In this document: one piece after another, positions 22,929-36,066 of the stretch | Layout of the letters: every line of letters starts with the position of its first letter | How positions within the stretch are numbered: the first letter of the stretch is position 1 | From: Hermatobates lingyangjiaoensis | Taxonomy: Eukaryota; Arthropoda; Insecta; Hemiptera; Hermatobatidae | Direction: 5' to 3' | Assembly: GCA_026182355.1 (NCBI GenBank) | Contig: JAPFBL010000326.1 | Location: 310,001 to 374,000 of the forward strand | Length of the DNA stretch: 64,000 bases | Notes under the pieces: generated by a model | The model's database searches: none | Seen by the model: the letters and a program-made list of their open reading frames with translations, nothing else | What the model was told of the DNA's origin: nothing | Made by a program: the position numbers and the translations under genes

Positions 22929-24484
22929 AGAGCGAAGAGTCCCGCAGGAAGGCAGTCCTTCTATCGATCGAAATATCACATCGAAATATCGATGTGAGTT
23001 ATGTCTGTACCTTTCTGCGTGTTTCCTTCGTTTTGAATTTATTTTATATATATATAATACAAGTATATACATATATATGTTGTATGACAGGATTTCACAA
23101 TAATTTTGCTAACTCTTTTGATAAAATAAATGAAATAATATGATATCATTGCATAGTTAAATAAAGAATCTTGTATGACTATTTTTCATTGGCTTATTTG
23201 GGGGGTTTGTAAGAGTTTTGAGGACAAAATAAACCAAATACCAAATTTATATCGTAATGAAAACAAGTGACATACATTTTAATATCTCTTATGACTTAAA
23301 TATCATTTTATTTTTTTTTAAAAATAATAAAATTGACTTCAAATAATCCTGGCTATTTTGTTAATTTCGTATTAAAACATGGTATAAATCTAGGTAAGGA
23401 AACAAATAGATGTAGAAGTCATGGAACGTTAAAAAAAATATTTTTTTATTCCACAACTATAAAGCATGTGAAAAATGTTTAACTTGTGATATTATATATC
23501 TGAAATTTGATGAGACCTTGGCACGAGCGTCAAAGTTATCTAACATTGATTTAGTTTATGATAATGATTTTGTTTATATTATTTTGAAAAGAATGTATAA
23601 GAATTTTCATCTCAAATTGAATAGATTATAAATAAACAAGAGAAAAAGAATGGAAAACATCTGTCTGTAAATCAGTTTTTATTTTTAAATTTGAATAAAC
23701 TTCTAAAAAAATTAACAATTGTAATGAGATAATTTAAAGAACAGTATCTTTTTGCCGACAAAATAAATGGGATATATAAATAATTAATGTGATTCGAACA
23801 CTTCAGTGGGATATCTTCAGGTTACACCTTTTTGTCGGGAAGGTGAAAAACAGAAGAGCTACAGTAAACTGTAGTGTTGGAACTATTTAGGTAACCAAAT
23901 GAAAAAAAAGAAAAGTTTTCTGGGGAAAACAAGGCGTTTTAAATGTTTAGTAATTTTGTTCAGATTATACTTGATCATTGGGGTTGGGTAATGGAAAGAC
24001 GGTTACCCTGTTTGAGACATCCTATCCCAACCAAGAATACTTTGTCTTTTATCATTCCAAAAAAAAAAACAGATATAACCTTCGAAAAGAATAGTAATTG
24101 TTCGAAATATTTGGTTTTTTATATAAAACTTCTATTGTGTTGTCACTTGTTTTATAATTTCCCCGTTATTTGGTATATACCAAACAGAATCTATCCTAAC
24201 ACACATACAAACACACACACACACACACACACACATACACACCAAATTAAACAGTAACTATAATTGAGGTAAATTATACTTATATATATAAAACGAGATT
24301 TCACAATAAACACGTGAAATAACAACAAATGATAAACCACAATAAGAAATTCAAAATGTGAAATTGAAAAAAGATTTTCCAACCGTAACTAGCGGTCTTC
24401 GTCAGAGTCAAAAAACTCATTTGTCTTTTGACAAATGTAGTATATATATATGGTATATTATATATATATATATATATATGTTTA

Positions 24485-24521
<37 letters not shown>

Positions 24522-24549
24522 CAAACCACAATATGAAATGGGAAAAAAA

Positions 24550-24665
24550 GGCTAAGATCTTTCAACTATAACAAGCGGTCTTCGTCAGAGTCGAAACCCG
24601 GGCTTTCAAAAATTCGGGTTTTTAACTCTGAAGAAGACCGCTTGTTGTGAATTAAAGATCTTAGT
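24550..24665. repeat. Family A palindrome
   Basis: Minus motif 24550-24592 has CUGACGA; plus motif 24623-24665 has CUGAAGA but a damaged stem II. Flanked by (TA)n on both outer sides. A further lone minus arm lies at 24325-24410. Confidence 0.5.
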
Positions 24666-24734
24666 CTTTTTTCCTATTTCATATTGTGGTTTGATCATTG
24701 ATTGTTATATTTACACGTGTTTATGTGAAATCTG

Positions 24735-24766
<32 letters not shown>

Positions 24767-25285
24767 AATTATCACAGTAATGCATGTTATAAATATTCAA
24801 GTAACTCATCACAAAGTAGTAGGGGATGTAATTATATTTGAAGGAATCGTCAAAGAAATTAACACTATTTCCAACTTAATAGAGATAAACATAGTAAATG
24901 GTTGTGGTAAATAGTAAACTTTAAACTGAGATTCACCACTTGTTTTATTTACCTACTTGTATTCACTTGCTCTCGGATGACGTGAAGCACGAAAGGGCCT
25001 CAGAGCGTTATTCCCCTACATTTGGTGGTGAGTTACTTGAATATATATATATATACATATATATAGTTCACACAGGAAAGAGAAAAACAAATAAAGACAC
25101 ACACAAAAAAGACTCCCAACGATATCTCGACAGTTGTCGTCATCGGGCAGAAGTAGTTCCTTTGAGTAGCTGAAGCTAACAAATATATATGTATATATAT
25201 ATATATATATATAAATAATAATCAAAATAACACTTGATGTAATAGATGAATTAATTTACCACAATGAAACTAATTTGGAAATAAT

Positions 25286-25561
25286 GCTCTAACGCCTTTC
25301 GTCAACACATCGTCAGAGAGCAAGTGAACTAAAAAATAATAAATACTTTTTATGAGAAATTAATAAATAATAGCCTAGGACTCTATAAATTGGATGAAGC
25401 TTTGATTAGCGGAATAATTAAACAGATGAAGACTTCTTCATCATTAAACACATTCAGGGTTACCAATAATTCTACAAACTTCAATCAACCAGGTTAACAA
25501 GTATTTATTATTTTTTAGTTCACTTGCTCTCCAACGATGTGTTGACGAAAGGCCTTAGAGC
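25286..25561. ncRNA. Hammerhead-like motif pair, family S, flanking a PLE coding fragment
   Basis: Minus motif 25286-25321: GCUCU, CUGACGA, U, GU/AC stem II, GAA, AGGCGU, U, AGAGC. Plus motif 25526-25561: GCUCU, CCAACGA, U, same stem II, GAA, AGGCCU, U, AGAGC. Stem I is 5 bp in both. The coding fragment 25383-25496 lies between. Confidence 0.55.
25383..25496 (+). pseudogene. PLE ORF C-terminal fragment, copy 1
   Basis: The frame NSLGLYKLDEALISGIIKQM ... FNQPG-stop is homologous to the fragment at 54866-55036 (GLYELNEILI ... FNQAG-stop). Thirty bases after the stop comes a hammerhead-like motif (25526-25561). On the left an inverted copy of that motif (25286-25321) flanks the fragment. Confidence 0.55.
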
Positions 25562-25599
25562 ATTGTCTCCAAATTTGTTTCATTGTGGTAAATTAATAT

Positions 25600-26022
25600 A
25601 TATAAATATTGATAAAAGTATCGACCGTGGAATAGAAACAAAACTATAGTTTATCGGGACTCGGTCAGTTCTTCAGGTTCAAATTAAACTCTAATTGCCA
25701 ACGTTTCGGTCTTTATTTAAAACCTTTTTCATAGGCAGAAGTATAAATTTTGAAACAGAAAAAATAAGTATTGACATTACAAATTATTATTACAAATTAC
25801 AGTTGAGTGTCACGTGTTCATTCAGACTACAGTTGTTGTTAAAATCCACATACTATTTTTCTTTGTAAAATAATTTGTAATGTAATACTTAGTTTTTCTG
25901 TTTCAAAATTTATACTTCTGCCTATGAAAAAGGTTTTAAAAAAAACCGAAACGTTGGCAATGAGAGTTTAATTTGAACTTGAAGAACTGACCGAGTCCCA
26001 AAAAACTATAGTTTTGTATATA
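25600..26022. repeat. Family B palindrome, full
   Basis: Outer ends AAACTATAGTTT...GGGACTCGGTCAG on both sides, family B core on both arms, and an inner self-complementary spacer (TTTGAAACAGAAAAA...). Similar, shorter versions at 17955-18100 and 43735-43895; halves at 6895-7000, 40545-40730, 41060-41165 and 26275-26345. Confidence 0.6.
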
Positions 26023-26359
26023 TAATATAATTCAATAATATATCAACCGTCTGATAGAACAAGTGTATTATACAATCGAGACTTGTTCAATTTACTAAGT
26101 TTTTAAATCAATCTTTCATTACTAACGTTTGCTTTAGTTTTAAAACTTTATTAGGTAGAAGTAAACATTTTTTTTTAATTACAAAATGAACTTTACATTA
26201 TCTAAACAAACTAATAATCTTGAATGGCCAAAAACATTCAACTAGGCATTTCATAATTGAAAGCATCTTAACTGTGCCAATGGAAAAGGTCTTAAAATAA
26301 AACAGAAACGTCGGCAATGAGGATTTGATTTTGCATTTAGAAGCAGATTTCATAATACA

Positions 26360-26398
<39 letters not shown>

Positions 26399-26929
26399 TA
26401 AACAAATAAATAAAGAAAGAAAAGAGTTACCTTATTCTAATGGTACGTTTGATAAAGGAAAAGCAAATGCAATGGTTGTGAATTTAACCTACTCTCGCAT
26501 ACCATTCCAAGGCCACTATTGATATCTCTTATCTTCCACTTGTTTATAACTCAGATAAATCGTAATTTTAAATTTAATATAAATAAAGCAAATGATATAT
26601 GTCTAATGTATGTTCTTAACAAACATAATTTGTTTATTATCATAGTCTAGTTGTTTATGAACATTACATGTCATTATTATTCGTACTAGCTGTCAACCTT
26701 CCTCAACCAAACATATACAGTAAACCTCTCGCAAAAATGGGTTAATTGACCCCTGTAAATGACTGTAATATACAAAATGATATTGATTAAATAAGTAATT
26801 ATACACCATATGTTGTAATTCATCTCATGAACTGAAAATAAGTGAAATAAGTTTCTTGCAATTACCTTAATTTAGCTGATGAATAAGGTATTAAATAAAA
26901 ATTTATACATATTTTATTATTTTACTATA

Positions 26930-27260
26930 AGTAAAGTATAGTGGTCGTGAAAAAATTTGAGATCTCGAAATTTTGACGGAATTACTTGTTTTGAGGTCCC
27001 AAATGTTGTTTTATGAAATTTTTTCGATGATGTCTATGTATCTGTGTGTGTGGGTGGGTGGGTCGGTGAGTACGAATTATACTGTACTCACTATACGGTG
27101 AGTACTGAACCACCTCTAACCACCTCGTATGTATACAAAGTTTGTGGCGACGCTACGGTTCAGAATCTTTGATGGATCAAGTTGATATTTTACGCAAAAA
27201 TGCACCTCCTAATGTAGATGAGCGATGCCATTCCCTTGGAGTCCATTTATGTTCCAGTAT
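26930..27260 (+). repeat. Dispersed family 4, end fragment
   Basis: GTCGTGAAAAAATTTGAGAT, GATGATGTCTATGTATCTGT, then GATCAAGTTGATATTTTACG, which match the inverse of 11360-11120. A short related stretch lies at 31605-31720. Confidence 0.6.
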
Positions 27261-27289
27261 AGAGAGACGCTGTTTGGCACATACTAGCA

Positions 27290-27640
27290 CAAACCAGATG
27301 GTGTTTAACCAACGAGAGATTTGTAATCTCTCTTATGAGTCGTTCACTAAGGTACGACAGGTATAATTAGTGAACGTCGTACTGACGTATAATCAATCGC
27401 TAGTACTGATCGTACTTAGTACGACTTAGTACTAAGGTACTAAGGTACGACTCCTCACAATGACGTATGTTAGGATTTGATGAACTACTAGTAGCAAACC
27501 CTAGTCCCGCTGTAACGGGCATTACCCTCTTCGGAGGGGGACGATCGAATTCCTTTGAACACTGTGATAGTTCTTACTGTAAGGCAGTGTATGAAGCCTA
27601 CCCACTCAGTTTTGATAGTTTTGGCAGTTCTTCCTGACAG
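27290..27640 (+). repeat. Dispersed family 1, copy b (3' part)
   Basis: AACGAGAGATTTGTAATCTC, GTAACGGGCATTACCCTCTT and CGGAGGGGGACGATC align with 59785-59990. Confidence 0.6.
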
Positions 27641-27927
27641 TAATAATTAATTCTTGTTCATTAATTAAAGCTAATGAACACAAGTTAGCTTAACAATTAA
27701 AATTAATTGTATGTAACAATGGCGTATGACAGCCAAAAGCTAATAGTTTTTTATTAATTGTAGGTTTGTTTTGCAGTATTTTACTCACGTATTTTATAAT
27801 ATACGTAGTTGTTAATTTCAGTAGTTTTATTAGTATTTTGTTGGTATAATCTATTTAGTTGAATAAGTTTTTCTAAAAGTGGTTCTGTGTTAAAAGTACT
27901 TGTTCTTTGCTAACCTTCTTTGGAAGC

Positions 27928-28025
27928 TACCCTAGAGAGTTTCAGTAAGAAAGTGGTCAATGCAAAAGCTACTGTTAATTTTAATAACATATGCTTAAGA
28001 GAAGACCTGCCGCCATCGTACAACA
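27928..28025 (+). pseudogene. PLE-type ORF N-terminal fragment
   Basis: VSKKVVNAKATVNFNNICLR, then EDLPPSY, into interrupted (TA)n. Upstream bases (CTAACCTTCTTTGGAAGC) match the coding strand of 20707-20826 near its start. Confidence 0.5.
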
Positions 28026-28042
28026 TATATAGAAATATATAT

Positions 28043-28077
<35 letters not shown>

Positions 28078-28689
28078 TGTATATACATATATATATATTT
28101 CTATATCTTTATATATCTATTTATATATTTCTATATATAGGGTCTCCAACCGTCTCTGAACCAGTGCGCTTGGTTTCCCTCTCTTATCTCTCCTGAATAC
28201 AGTTCAAACCGAAAATTAGAGACTGTAAGTGTGTTCTTTTGATTTCTCTATGTTTCTTTGTCTATATTGAACTATATATATATATATATACTTTAACACA
28301 CTTGTGTTAAAGTGTTTATTGTCCACACTGACCTTTCATTTTATTCGAAGTATATATATGTATATATATATATGATCAAACCACAATATGAAATGGAAAA
28401 ACAGGACTAAGATCTTTCAACCGAATTCAGAAAACCTTTCAAAGTTTCTGGAAGTCGGTATAACAAATACCGAATAATAAATTGACAATGAAGTGAAATT
28501 AACAAAGACGGAGTGACGGCTGGTTAACCTACCGGACGCTAGGATCGCCACCTACTATTACCTCTTAGTATTGTTACCTCTATATCACCTTTTCTATTGT
28601 TATGCCTTATGTATGCATTTGTAGTTGTATCCTGTTATTTCAATAGTTTGAGTTTTTATCTTATTTATCTGTCTAAATATTGTATTCTG

Positions 28690-28724
28690 CCTGAAGATGA
28701 CCAACGAGGTCGAAAGCTTGTGTT
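28690..28724 (+). ncRNA. Hammerhead-like motif upstream of PLE start codon (28785)
   Basis: UGC, CUGAAGA, U, GACC-loop-GGUC, GAA, AGCU, U, GUG. Stem III AGCU is self-complementary; stem I relies on wobble pairs. Confidence 0.5.
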
Positions 28725-28784
28725 TAAAAAGTAGTGAATAAAAAAAAAATTTAGTAGTTATTTGACTATGTTTTTTGTCTGAAA

Positions 28785-28955
28785 ATGTTGCTGGGAAATC
28801 TGATATTTGCATTGCCTCTGCAACATAGAAGTGTAATTAGGAAAACAGAACAGCTACTTAAAAAAGTCGTGAATGCAGAATCTGCCCTGCTTTTCAACAA
28901 TGTATGCTTGGATGAAGATCTGCTGCTAACTTATACAAATATTATTAAAATATAT
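28785..28955 (+). pseudogene. PLE-type ORF N-terminal fragment
   Basis: ATG start, MLLGNLIFALPLQHRSVIRK ... KKVVNAESALLFNN, then CLDEDLLLTYTN, ending at ATATATA and a Helitron terminus. A hammerhead-like motif (about 28690-28724) lies 60 bases upstream. Confidence 0.6.
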
Positions 28956-28959
28956 ATAA

Positions 28960-29562
28960 TAGCAGAACTACCCGGCGTTGCCTGGGACAAAATAAGAAAA
29001 TAATGAAATTATGGCTAAGTATTGAATGAAGCAAAGAATCTAAACTTCTAAGTATATATTTCTATCAGAAATTCTATAACAGTACAACATATTTTCTAAC
29101 AAAACAAAACTTCATAACATGTTAACAAATTAAGTTTCTTATAAACAGAGACACATTCCATTATTGAGGTTTAATCCCAACTAAAATTCTGATACAAAAA
29201 ACATTTAATTTTTGTCAGGTTTAGGTTTCAGCTTTAAGAAGGAAGAATTTAAGTTAATATTTATTCTATCAAATCATAATAAACATATCAGAGTACTTCA
29301 TGATAAAAAACATTTTTTGTCTTATCTTCTGGTGCAAGGATGTATAAATTTTTGGAACTGCCAACTCTTGAACATCCTACATATAACTGTCCATGAGAGA
29401 AACATGGTTCAAGCAGATGCAAGCCAGCAACTGAAAGAGTTTGTTCTTGCGATTTGTTAATGGACATTGCGAAACTTAGTTTGACGGGAAATTGTAGACG
29501 CTTGAAATTGAACGGAACATCTGTTGGAATGACTGGAATTCTTGGGATAAAGACATCCTGCC
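28960..29562 (-). mobile_element. Helitron remnant: helicase C-terminus and 3' end
   Basis: A minus-strand frame from about 29560 reads FIPRIPVIPTDVPFNFKRLQ, FPVKLSFAMSINKSQEQTLS, HGQLYVGCSRVGSSKNLYIL, APEDKTKNVFYHEVL: the last motifs of a Helitron Pif1-type helicase (SINKSQ = motif V-like, LYVGCSRV = motif VI). Downstream lies AGGCAACGCCGGGTAGTTCT, a hairpin resembling Helitron 3' termini, then CTAT. The N-terminal Rep domain is absent. Confidence 0.75.
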
Positions 29563-29608
29563 CTTTACCACGTCTCTGTATCAGTGCGCTTGGTTTCCCT
29601 TTCTTATC

Positions 29609-29641
29609 TCTCCTGAAGACGGTTCAACCGAAAATTAGAGA
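29609..29641 (+). ncRNA. Hammerhead-like motif, family C
   Basis: UCUC, CUGAAGA, extra C, GGU/ACC, GAA, AAUU, A, GAGA. Intact core. Confidence 0.5.
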
Positions 29642-29869
29642 CTGTAAGTGTGTGTTTTTAATTTCTCTACGTTTCTTTATGTACATTGAACTGTATTTGT
29701 CCATTTCGGATCGTATTTTTATCAAAAAAGTGTATATATATATAACACAACTTTATTTTACAAAATTAATACTGTTACTTTTGTAAATTGAAATGTCTTT
29801 TATATACCTTTCCAAATTTAGTCTAAACATTGTTCTCATTTTATTTTTATTTTTCAAAGAATTGCACCA

Positions 29870-30065
29870 TTTTCATCTGGTATTTCACCATAATTAGAAG
29901 TTATTGCACCATAACTTGGGGGATTGCCTCTGGTACCCCCTTAGTTTTGTTCATTTACCCCCAAAGACCTCCCATGCCAAGTTTCAGCCCAATTGGTCCA
30001 GTAGTTTTGATTTCTATAGAGAACAAACAGATATATAAACAAGACACTACGAAAATATATATTAG
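29870..30065 (+). repeat. Possible second transposon 3' tail
   Basis: Contains CCAAGTTTCAGCCCAATTGG, TCCAGTAGTTTTGATTTCTA, then ACAAACAGATATATAAACAA. Such segments are common in 3' regions of arthropod transposons. Family uncertain. Confidence 0.35.
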
Positions 30066-30617
30066 ATATAACATAGTACTTATTAATAATAAAATACTGT
30101 GCCTTTCTGAATGTTTTAAACTAAAAAGAACAGGTAGTAGATTACGGAAAGAAGTGAGTTTATTTTAAAGGCTAATTGGGGACTGGAGAGAGGAAACAAT
30201 GAAGAGGACGCACTCTGCGGACTCGTTATTACAGACCCCATGATTGTGCCAAGGACACAGTATGAATTGGCTAGGAGGTCAGGCATGCTATTCAGTGCTA
30301 AATACACCTCCGGACCACTGACCGACTCTCCAGCACAATTAATTGCTCTTCATTAACCAACTCTAACTGAAAAGGGCGCTAGGCTTTCTTGGTCCAAATC
30401 CATTTAAACAATTTTGTTTAATACAACTTTGAGACTGCTTTCACGATATTATAATAATAGAAAATAAATATAAATTTATAACATTTTTTTTTAAGAATAA
30501 GGAAAACTCCACTTTGTTTTTTCTTTTTGATATTCATGTTTTTAATGCTACTACTAAGTGTGTCATGTTGTAATTGTACTTCTTTTACCTCTCATCTTTT
30601 CTTTTCTGTGTATTATC

Positions 30618-30655
<38 letters not shown>

Positions 30656-30834
30656 CTAGTAATACTATATGTATATTACTATATATTACTTATATATATA
30701 TTATTATTACTAGCCGAAGCATCTAGAACGTGCTTGGTCTCCCTTTCTTTTTTCCTTTGAAGACGGATAGCCCGAAAATTAGAGTTTGTAAATATGTTTC
30801 TTTACTTTGTGTGCTACCTAACTTCAATTTTGAA

Positions 30835-30877
<43 letters not shown>

Positions 30878-30989
30878 AAGATCATAGTCTTTTTTTCTTA
30901 TTTCTTATTGTGGTTTAAACACTGATTGTTATTTCACGTATTTATTGTGAAATCATGTTATATATATATATAACGTGATATAATACGTG

Positions 30990-31080
30990 AAATAACAATC
31001 AGTGTTTAAACCACAATAAGAAATGAGAAAAAAAGACTAAGATCTTTCAACTGTAACAAGTGGTTTTCGTCAGAGTTAAA
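30990..31080 (-). repeat. Family A unit, minus arm
   Basis: AACU-CUGACGA core with AGAUCU and AGUC (31035-31076 minus). A 3' half-unit in plus orientation lies at 30880-30950, so the outer tails face each other across (TA)n. Confidence 0.45.
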
Positions 31081-31435
31081 AACCAAACTCTGGTGGGTCT
31101 TCAACAACTTTTGTATTGTGGTTTGATCATTTATAAATATATATTATAATGCATTATTATGTTCAAGTAAAAAGAACTTAGTTCAAGTTTCAGTAAATAA
31201 TAGCAACTTTGTTGGGTAGAAAAAATCATGAAGTAAGTGAATATTACAAGCATATTTGATATTTTAAGTCAAATTACGTTTTTAACAATTATTTTTACCT
31301 TTATGAATGTTTCAAAATTAATGTAGTTAATATATCACATTTTAATTACAGTCTAAAACAGTTGTTAAATAGTTGACTTGATAGTAATTCACTTTCATAT
31401 TACCACCGTACATAGAGAAGTAGACATTAAAGGCC

Positions 31436-31480
<45 letters not shown>

Positions 31481-31789
31481 CTATTCTATTAGGTCTTTCT
31501 CTTTCATAATTTTATATTCTAATTTTTATAATTATCTTGGTTTACTTCTAACATTTTTAATTAAAATATCAATATTAGTTCCCATATGGTTGGTTGGGTG
31601 GGCTTATATCCAAAAGCTTGTCTGCACGGTACAGTCCACAACCTTTGGTGGATCAAATTAATATTTTAGACAAAATTAGGTCCCATAATGTTCAAGAACC
31701 CTACTGTTCAGGAGCAATTATAGATTATAGTACATTTTATGTTTGCAGGAAATGTTATTTGCAGAATACAATTAGAAATATATAAGGAA

Positions 31790-34700
31790 TTTTGATTTTT
31801 CTAATTTATTTCTTTGTTTGGTTAATGAAATTCTTTCTCACTGAATATTTTAAATAGTGAAAATAATCAATTAAAATTAGTTTTTGAGTATAAGATGCAA
31901 TGATTTAGATACAACTATATTAGATAATCAGGTAGGACTTCATGACAGTGATGTAAAGTGCACATTCTTGATTTAATCAGAGAAGGAATCAATGAAAGAA
32001 ATGTTAAAAATTTCAGAATAATAAAAAGGTAGCTTTTAAATAAAATGTATAAAAGTTGACTCATGATTATGTGCTAAAGCTTTTGAGAGGTCCAAAAATC
32101 ATTATTTTATAAACAGTTTTAATTTTTTTTTTTTAATAATAGTGAATGTTGAGTGTAGGGCACTTCAGATTATTTTTAAAGAGACCTTATTAAATAGTCC
32201 TTTTAGAAGGAGTAGGTAACACTGCGTAGGATATAATTTAGATGGCATTGCTTGGAGTGACGTCTAAGTAAATTGGGCTGCCATTGGTCAGTTAAATTAG
32301 GCGTCTGTAGTGTTTTAATTATTCCTCAAAAATATGAGAAATTATTCTCTCAAGGAAAATATTAACTTTAAAATCACTTCAAATAGTAAGTACGAAAAGG
32401 TTCTCAGTTGTTTAAGTATTTATTATTGTTGTTTAATATTAATAACAAATGAAAATAATAAGCTAAATACTTAGTGACTATCTCCCGACAATATGGCTGT
32501 TTGAAATCTAGGTTATCGTCCTTTTTGGTTAAACTATTCTTTTTTTTTTCACATATTATATATAGCAACATTTTACATGTACTTGTGTTTCTTCAAATTT
32601 TCAAAGAACATTTTAAATAAGATATATCAACAAAATATAAATTCATATGGTTTATTTATAAAAAAAGTTAAATATCTGCTTTGAAATTATTTTTCATAAA
32701 TAATGTAAACCGTATTTAATTTTAAATTTAAATTAAATCTTAATTAAATTTATTAAAATTTGCTGTATTGATTGTACTCCTAATTTTTTTCCCTGAAATA
32801 ATAATACAAACTCAGAGATTAATTAGAACAACAAAATAAATTTAAAACAATATGTTAAATTTACAATTCAAACTCTACCACATATACACCTTTTCTTGTG
32901 GTAATGTTTGTGTAAAAATGAAAATAAGATAATTCAATTGAATAAAAAACTTGTTTGTCAAAAGTTCTTGGAATTTAAAACCAACAAAGGTTAAAAATAA
33001 TTATACTGATTTCAACAGATAATAAAACTTGCAGATTCATTCAGTGATGTGAATTTATTATAAAATAAACTTAAAAATAATCATTTCATGAAGTCAGTAC
33101 CAGTAATTACTGAATTATTTTATTAATTAATAACAATGATATTTCTATTTCCTTGAGAATGAGAAACCTGTTTTAAAGTAATTAAAAAGAATGAATACAA
33201 ACAGTTAGACTTTGGATAGTCAAATCAATACTTGACCACTTTTAAACTTTTAGTTTATTACTTTATTGTAGTTTACAATTCTGACTGACGAAATATTAAA
33301 TATTATGGATGATATCTATACCAGTGTTTCAATCAAATTTATTTAGCTTTTAAGGGAAAATGCAGTTTGAATGTTTAGTTTTTAAATTATTTGTTTAAAT
33401 TAGATAAAATTAATTGTAACTTTTAACAATTTGTCAGTTTATTCAGGTTTTTGTTTGTGTTGAGTTTTGATTCTGTGTATGATTAAAGTTCTAAAATATG
33501 AAAGAAATATCTTTAATAACCAGGAATGTAAAAATTACTTTCTTAGGAAGATACTTTTTGAGTGTTGTAATTATTTATTTTAGAATAGTTAAAAGAGTAG
33601 ATTGTTTAAATTTTTACAGTTATTGATATCCAAATTGAAACATTTCTTCTGACTTTTAATTATTTAACTATTCGGTAGTGAGTTATTATAAATACATTTA
33701 TAACAGTTTATGTTATTAAACTTTATTAAAATATACCAGTAAGTTACAAGAATTAAGTGTTATAAGTGTTAATCATTATTGAATTGTGTTATTAATTAAT
33801 AACAATGATAAATCAACTTCATTAAGGATAAGAAAATTGTTTTATGCTATTAGAAATGAATTAATGAAAATATTAAGACATAAAATAATCAAATAAATAG
33901 TTAGAATAAGAGTGTACAGCTTTTGAAATTTCTGTTTATTCTATATTATAATTTATAGTTCATAAGACAAATATGGAAATATTATAATTGCAAACTTGAA
34001 ATAACACAAATGGTACCCTTTTCATATTTGAAATTTTATTTAAACATCAATATTTATTCAAATTTTTTTTATATAACTTTTAAGGTCACTCATTAAAGTG
34101 CTGCTCTAGGTTTAACAAATCTCACTGAAATGTTTTATGAAGTTAATATTGCATTTATTTTATTTCATATTGTTTTTTTAGAAAATATATGTAAACAAAT
34201 CTAGAGTAGATATTGCATCATCAAGCTCAATGCTAGGTACATAACACATGTTATGTAGATGTTTTTCAAACTTATTGTTTGATACTATTTCTTCCTTTAA
34301 TACCTTATTAAAAAAGATTAAACCTCAAAGGGATGTACTTGCGACAATGCTTACAGAAGAGCTAAGCAAGTCATCTTGAGACAGCAATGTGTACTACTGT
34401 AAACTAATTTATACCTGACATTGTTTGAAATATCAAATATTCAAGTAGCAAAGCATCATTAGTGATACCATAACATGTAATCAAACAATGAGGATGTCAC
34501 TGATGTACTTCGCAGTGAAGCTTCACGTCTTTGCTTGTTCTAATCCTTTTTTTTTTGTTTCAGGTATGGCTGCACTGCTGTCTTCGTTTGGTATGAACTA
34601 GCTACTTTTTCTTATCTCAAAGACAAGTTTTTTTATTATGGAATCAAAAGCTAATTTTTAAATATTTATTTAAAGGAAACTGGTAACTTTGTTTTAGTGG

Positions 34701-34880
34701 ATCCATTTTAGTTTGAGATATTAGGCGAAGTTTGTAGGTTTTAATATGATTAAAGGTCCAAATAATTGCACTATTCACAAATTTATTTTCGTGAATTTTC
34801 CTCCTCCGTACCCGCGCTAAAGATAAGGGAAGGAAGAAGTTTGAAAACAAGTTTTGTTAATCTGAACATCATTTTTTTTG
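31790..34880. other. Featureless A+T-rich block
   Basis: About 3 kb with no PLE units, SINEs, microsatellites over 20 bp or credible exons: the quietest part of the window. The minus frame at 34644-34850 is not supported by any motif. Confidence 0.5.
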
Positions 34881-34885
34881 TCTAT

Positions 34886-35145
34886 TTCTACTACTAGTAG
34901 CAGTATTCACTAGGAAGCAGATTGTTCATTTGTGTCCTAGGGTTGGGTCAAATACATATTACTTTTATTGTACAAAATATTTTGTACTGTATTTACTGTA
35001 TACTGTGCATATTACTAGTACTCTCTTGTAGCTAGCTTACTAGGTTCCACTGTTTCTGTGGCTACTACTACTAGTAGTATAGAGTAGGAAGCAAATATTG
35101 TTCGTTGGTGTCCTATCGTTGGGTCAAATACCTCTCAGATATTTG
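34886..35145 (+). repeat. Direct duplication, about 176 bp apart
   Basis: CTACTACTAGTAG then AGGAAGCA.AT, GTTC.TT.GTGTCCTA, GTTGGGTCAAATAC occur twice. Confidence 0.65.
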
Positions 35146-35149
35146 ACGT

Positions 35150-36020
35150 ATATCTGGTCAAGTCCTCCTATGACACTATAAACTTACCGTAGTCACAATT
35201 CACCTTATGAAAACGCGAAATTGACTCTTGGGGGTGTTGGTATCACCCCCTTTGAGATCCCCTGCAGTGTAGACAATATGACAGATGGAGGAACACTAAA
35301 TGTGATAGTTCTGTTCGTTACAAACACTAAGTTTCTTAATTTTGCCGATGCTACTAAGTGTTAATGAATGAAACGTTACAAAATAGTAATCTTTATTAAT
35401 TTTATTGATATAGCTTATACACTTTGTAAGATTTATAGATGCATTAATTACACTGATTCTATGTAAAAAGGGACAGTTTTAGCATAAGGAAACTTACTGT
35501 TTGAAATATTAATGTCTGAAATGAGCAAACAGAGGTTTTTGTATAGTTTTTTTAACTTTTTAGACCAATTTTAATTTTTGTTGTTGAAATTTTTAAAATA
35601 AATACGTTATGGCTGTTTTAATTTGGTCGAGTTGAACTATCAGTCGAGTGCTTGTTTCTTAGAAGTAAGGAAGCGGTTGGAGTTGTGAGATAATGGAGTC
35701 TCTTAAAGAATGACTTTCAAAGAAATCCCCTACTCCCATTTTTTCTAACAGGTCAGCTGCTGTCCTTTTCTCTGTTTTTCCATTTCTCTATTCAGTACTT
35801 GCATTCCTGCCTAATATCTCCCATGGTTTTTTTCATAATAAAGTGGATATTTCAACAATTTTAAGAACATTTTAAGTTTTTTTTTAATACAAAATTCATT
35901 CCTTTGCCAATTATTTTCACATTTCAAAAATGTTTGAAAATCGAAATTAGTTAAAGTCATTCATTAGTACAAAGGAAAATTTATTTAACATACAATTAAT
36001 ATTTATTTAATACTATTTTT
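35150..36020. other. No feature recognised
   Basis: A+T-rich, no coding signal, no repeat seen elsewhere in the window. Confidence 0.4.
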
Positions 36021-36066
36021 CTTTTTTATCGAGGTTTGGTCTAGCTTCAATGATACAATACCTTTA

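Noticed and set aside
23943..24257. 104-codon frame ending in a CA-repeat-encoded Thr-His run
   Set aside because: The tail is microsatellite and the rest has no recognisable motif. I could not exclude a PLE remnant at 23360-23640 but found no diagnostic residues.
26325..26522. Frame after a TA tract near a family B unit, considered as PLE coding sequence
   Set aside because: The sequence after the tract matches no PLE block seen elsewhere in the window.
29454..29786. Plus-strand 110-codon frame
   Set aside because: Antisense to the Helitron helicase fragment and then across a family C unit.
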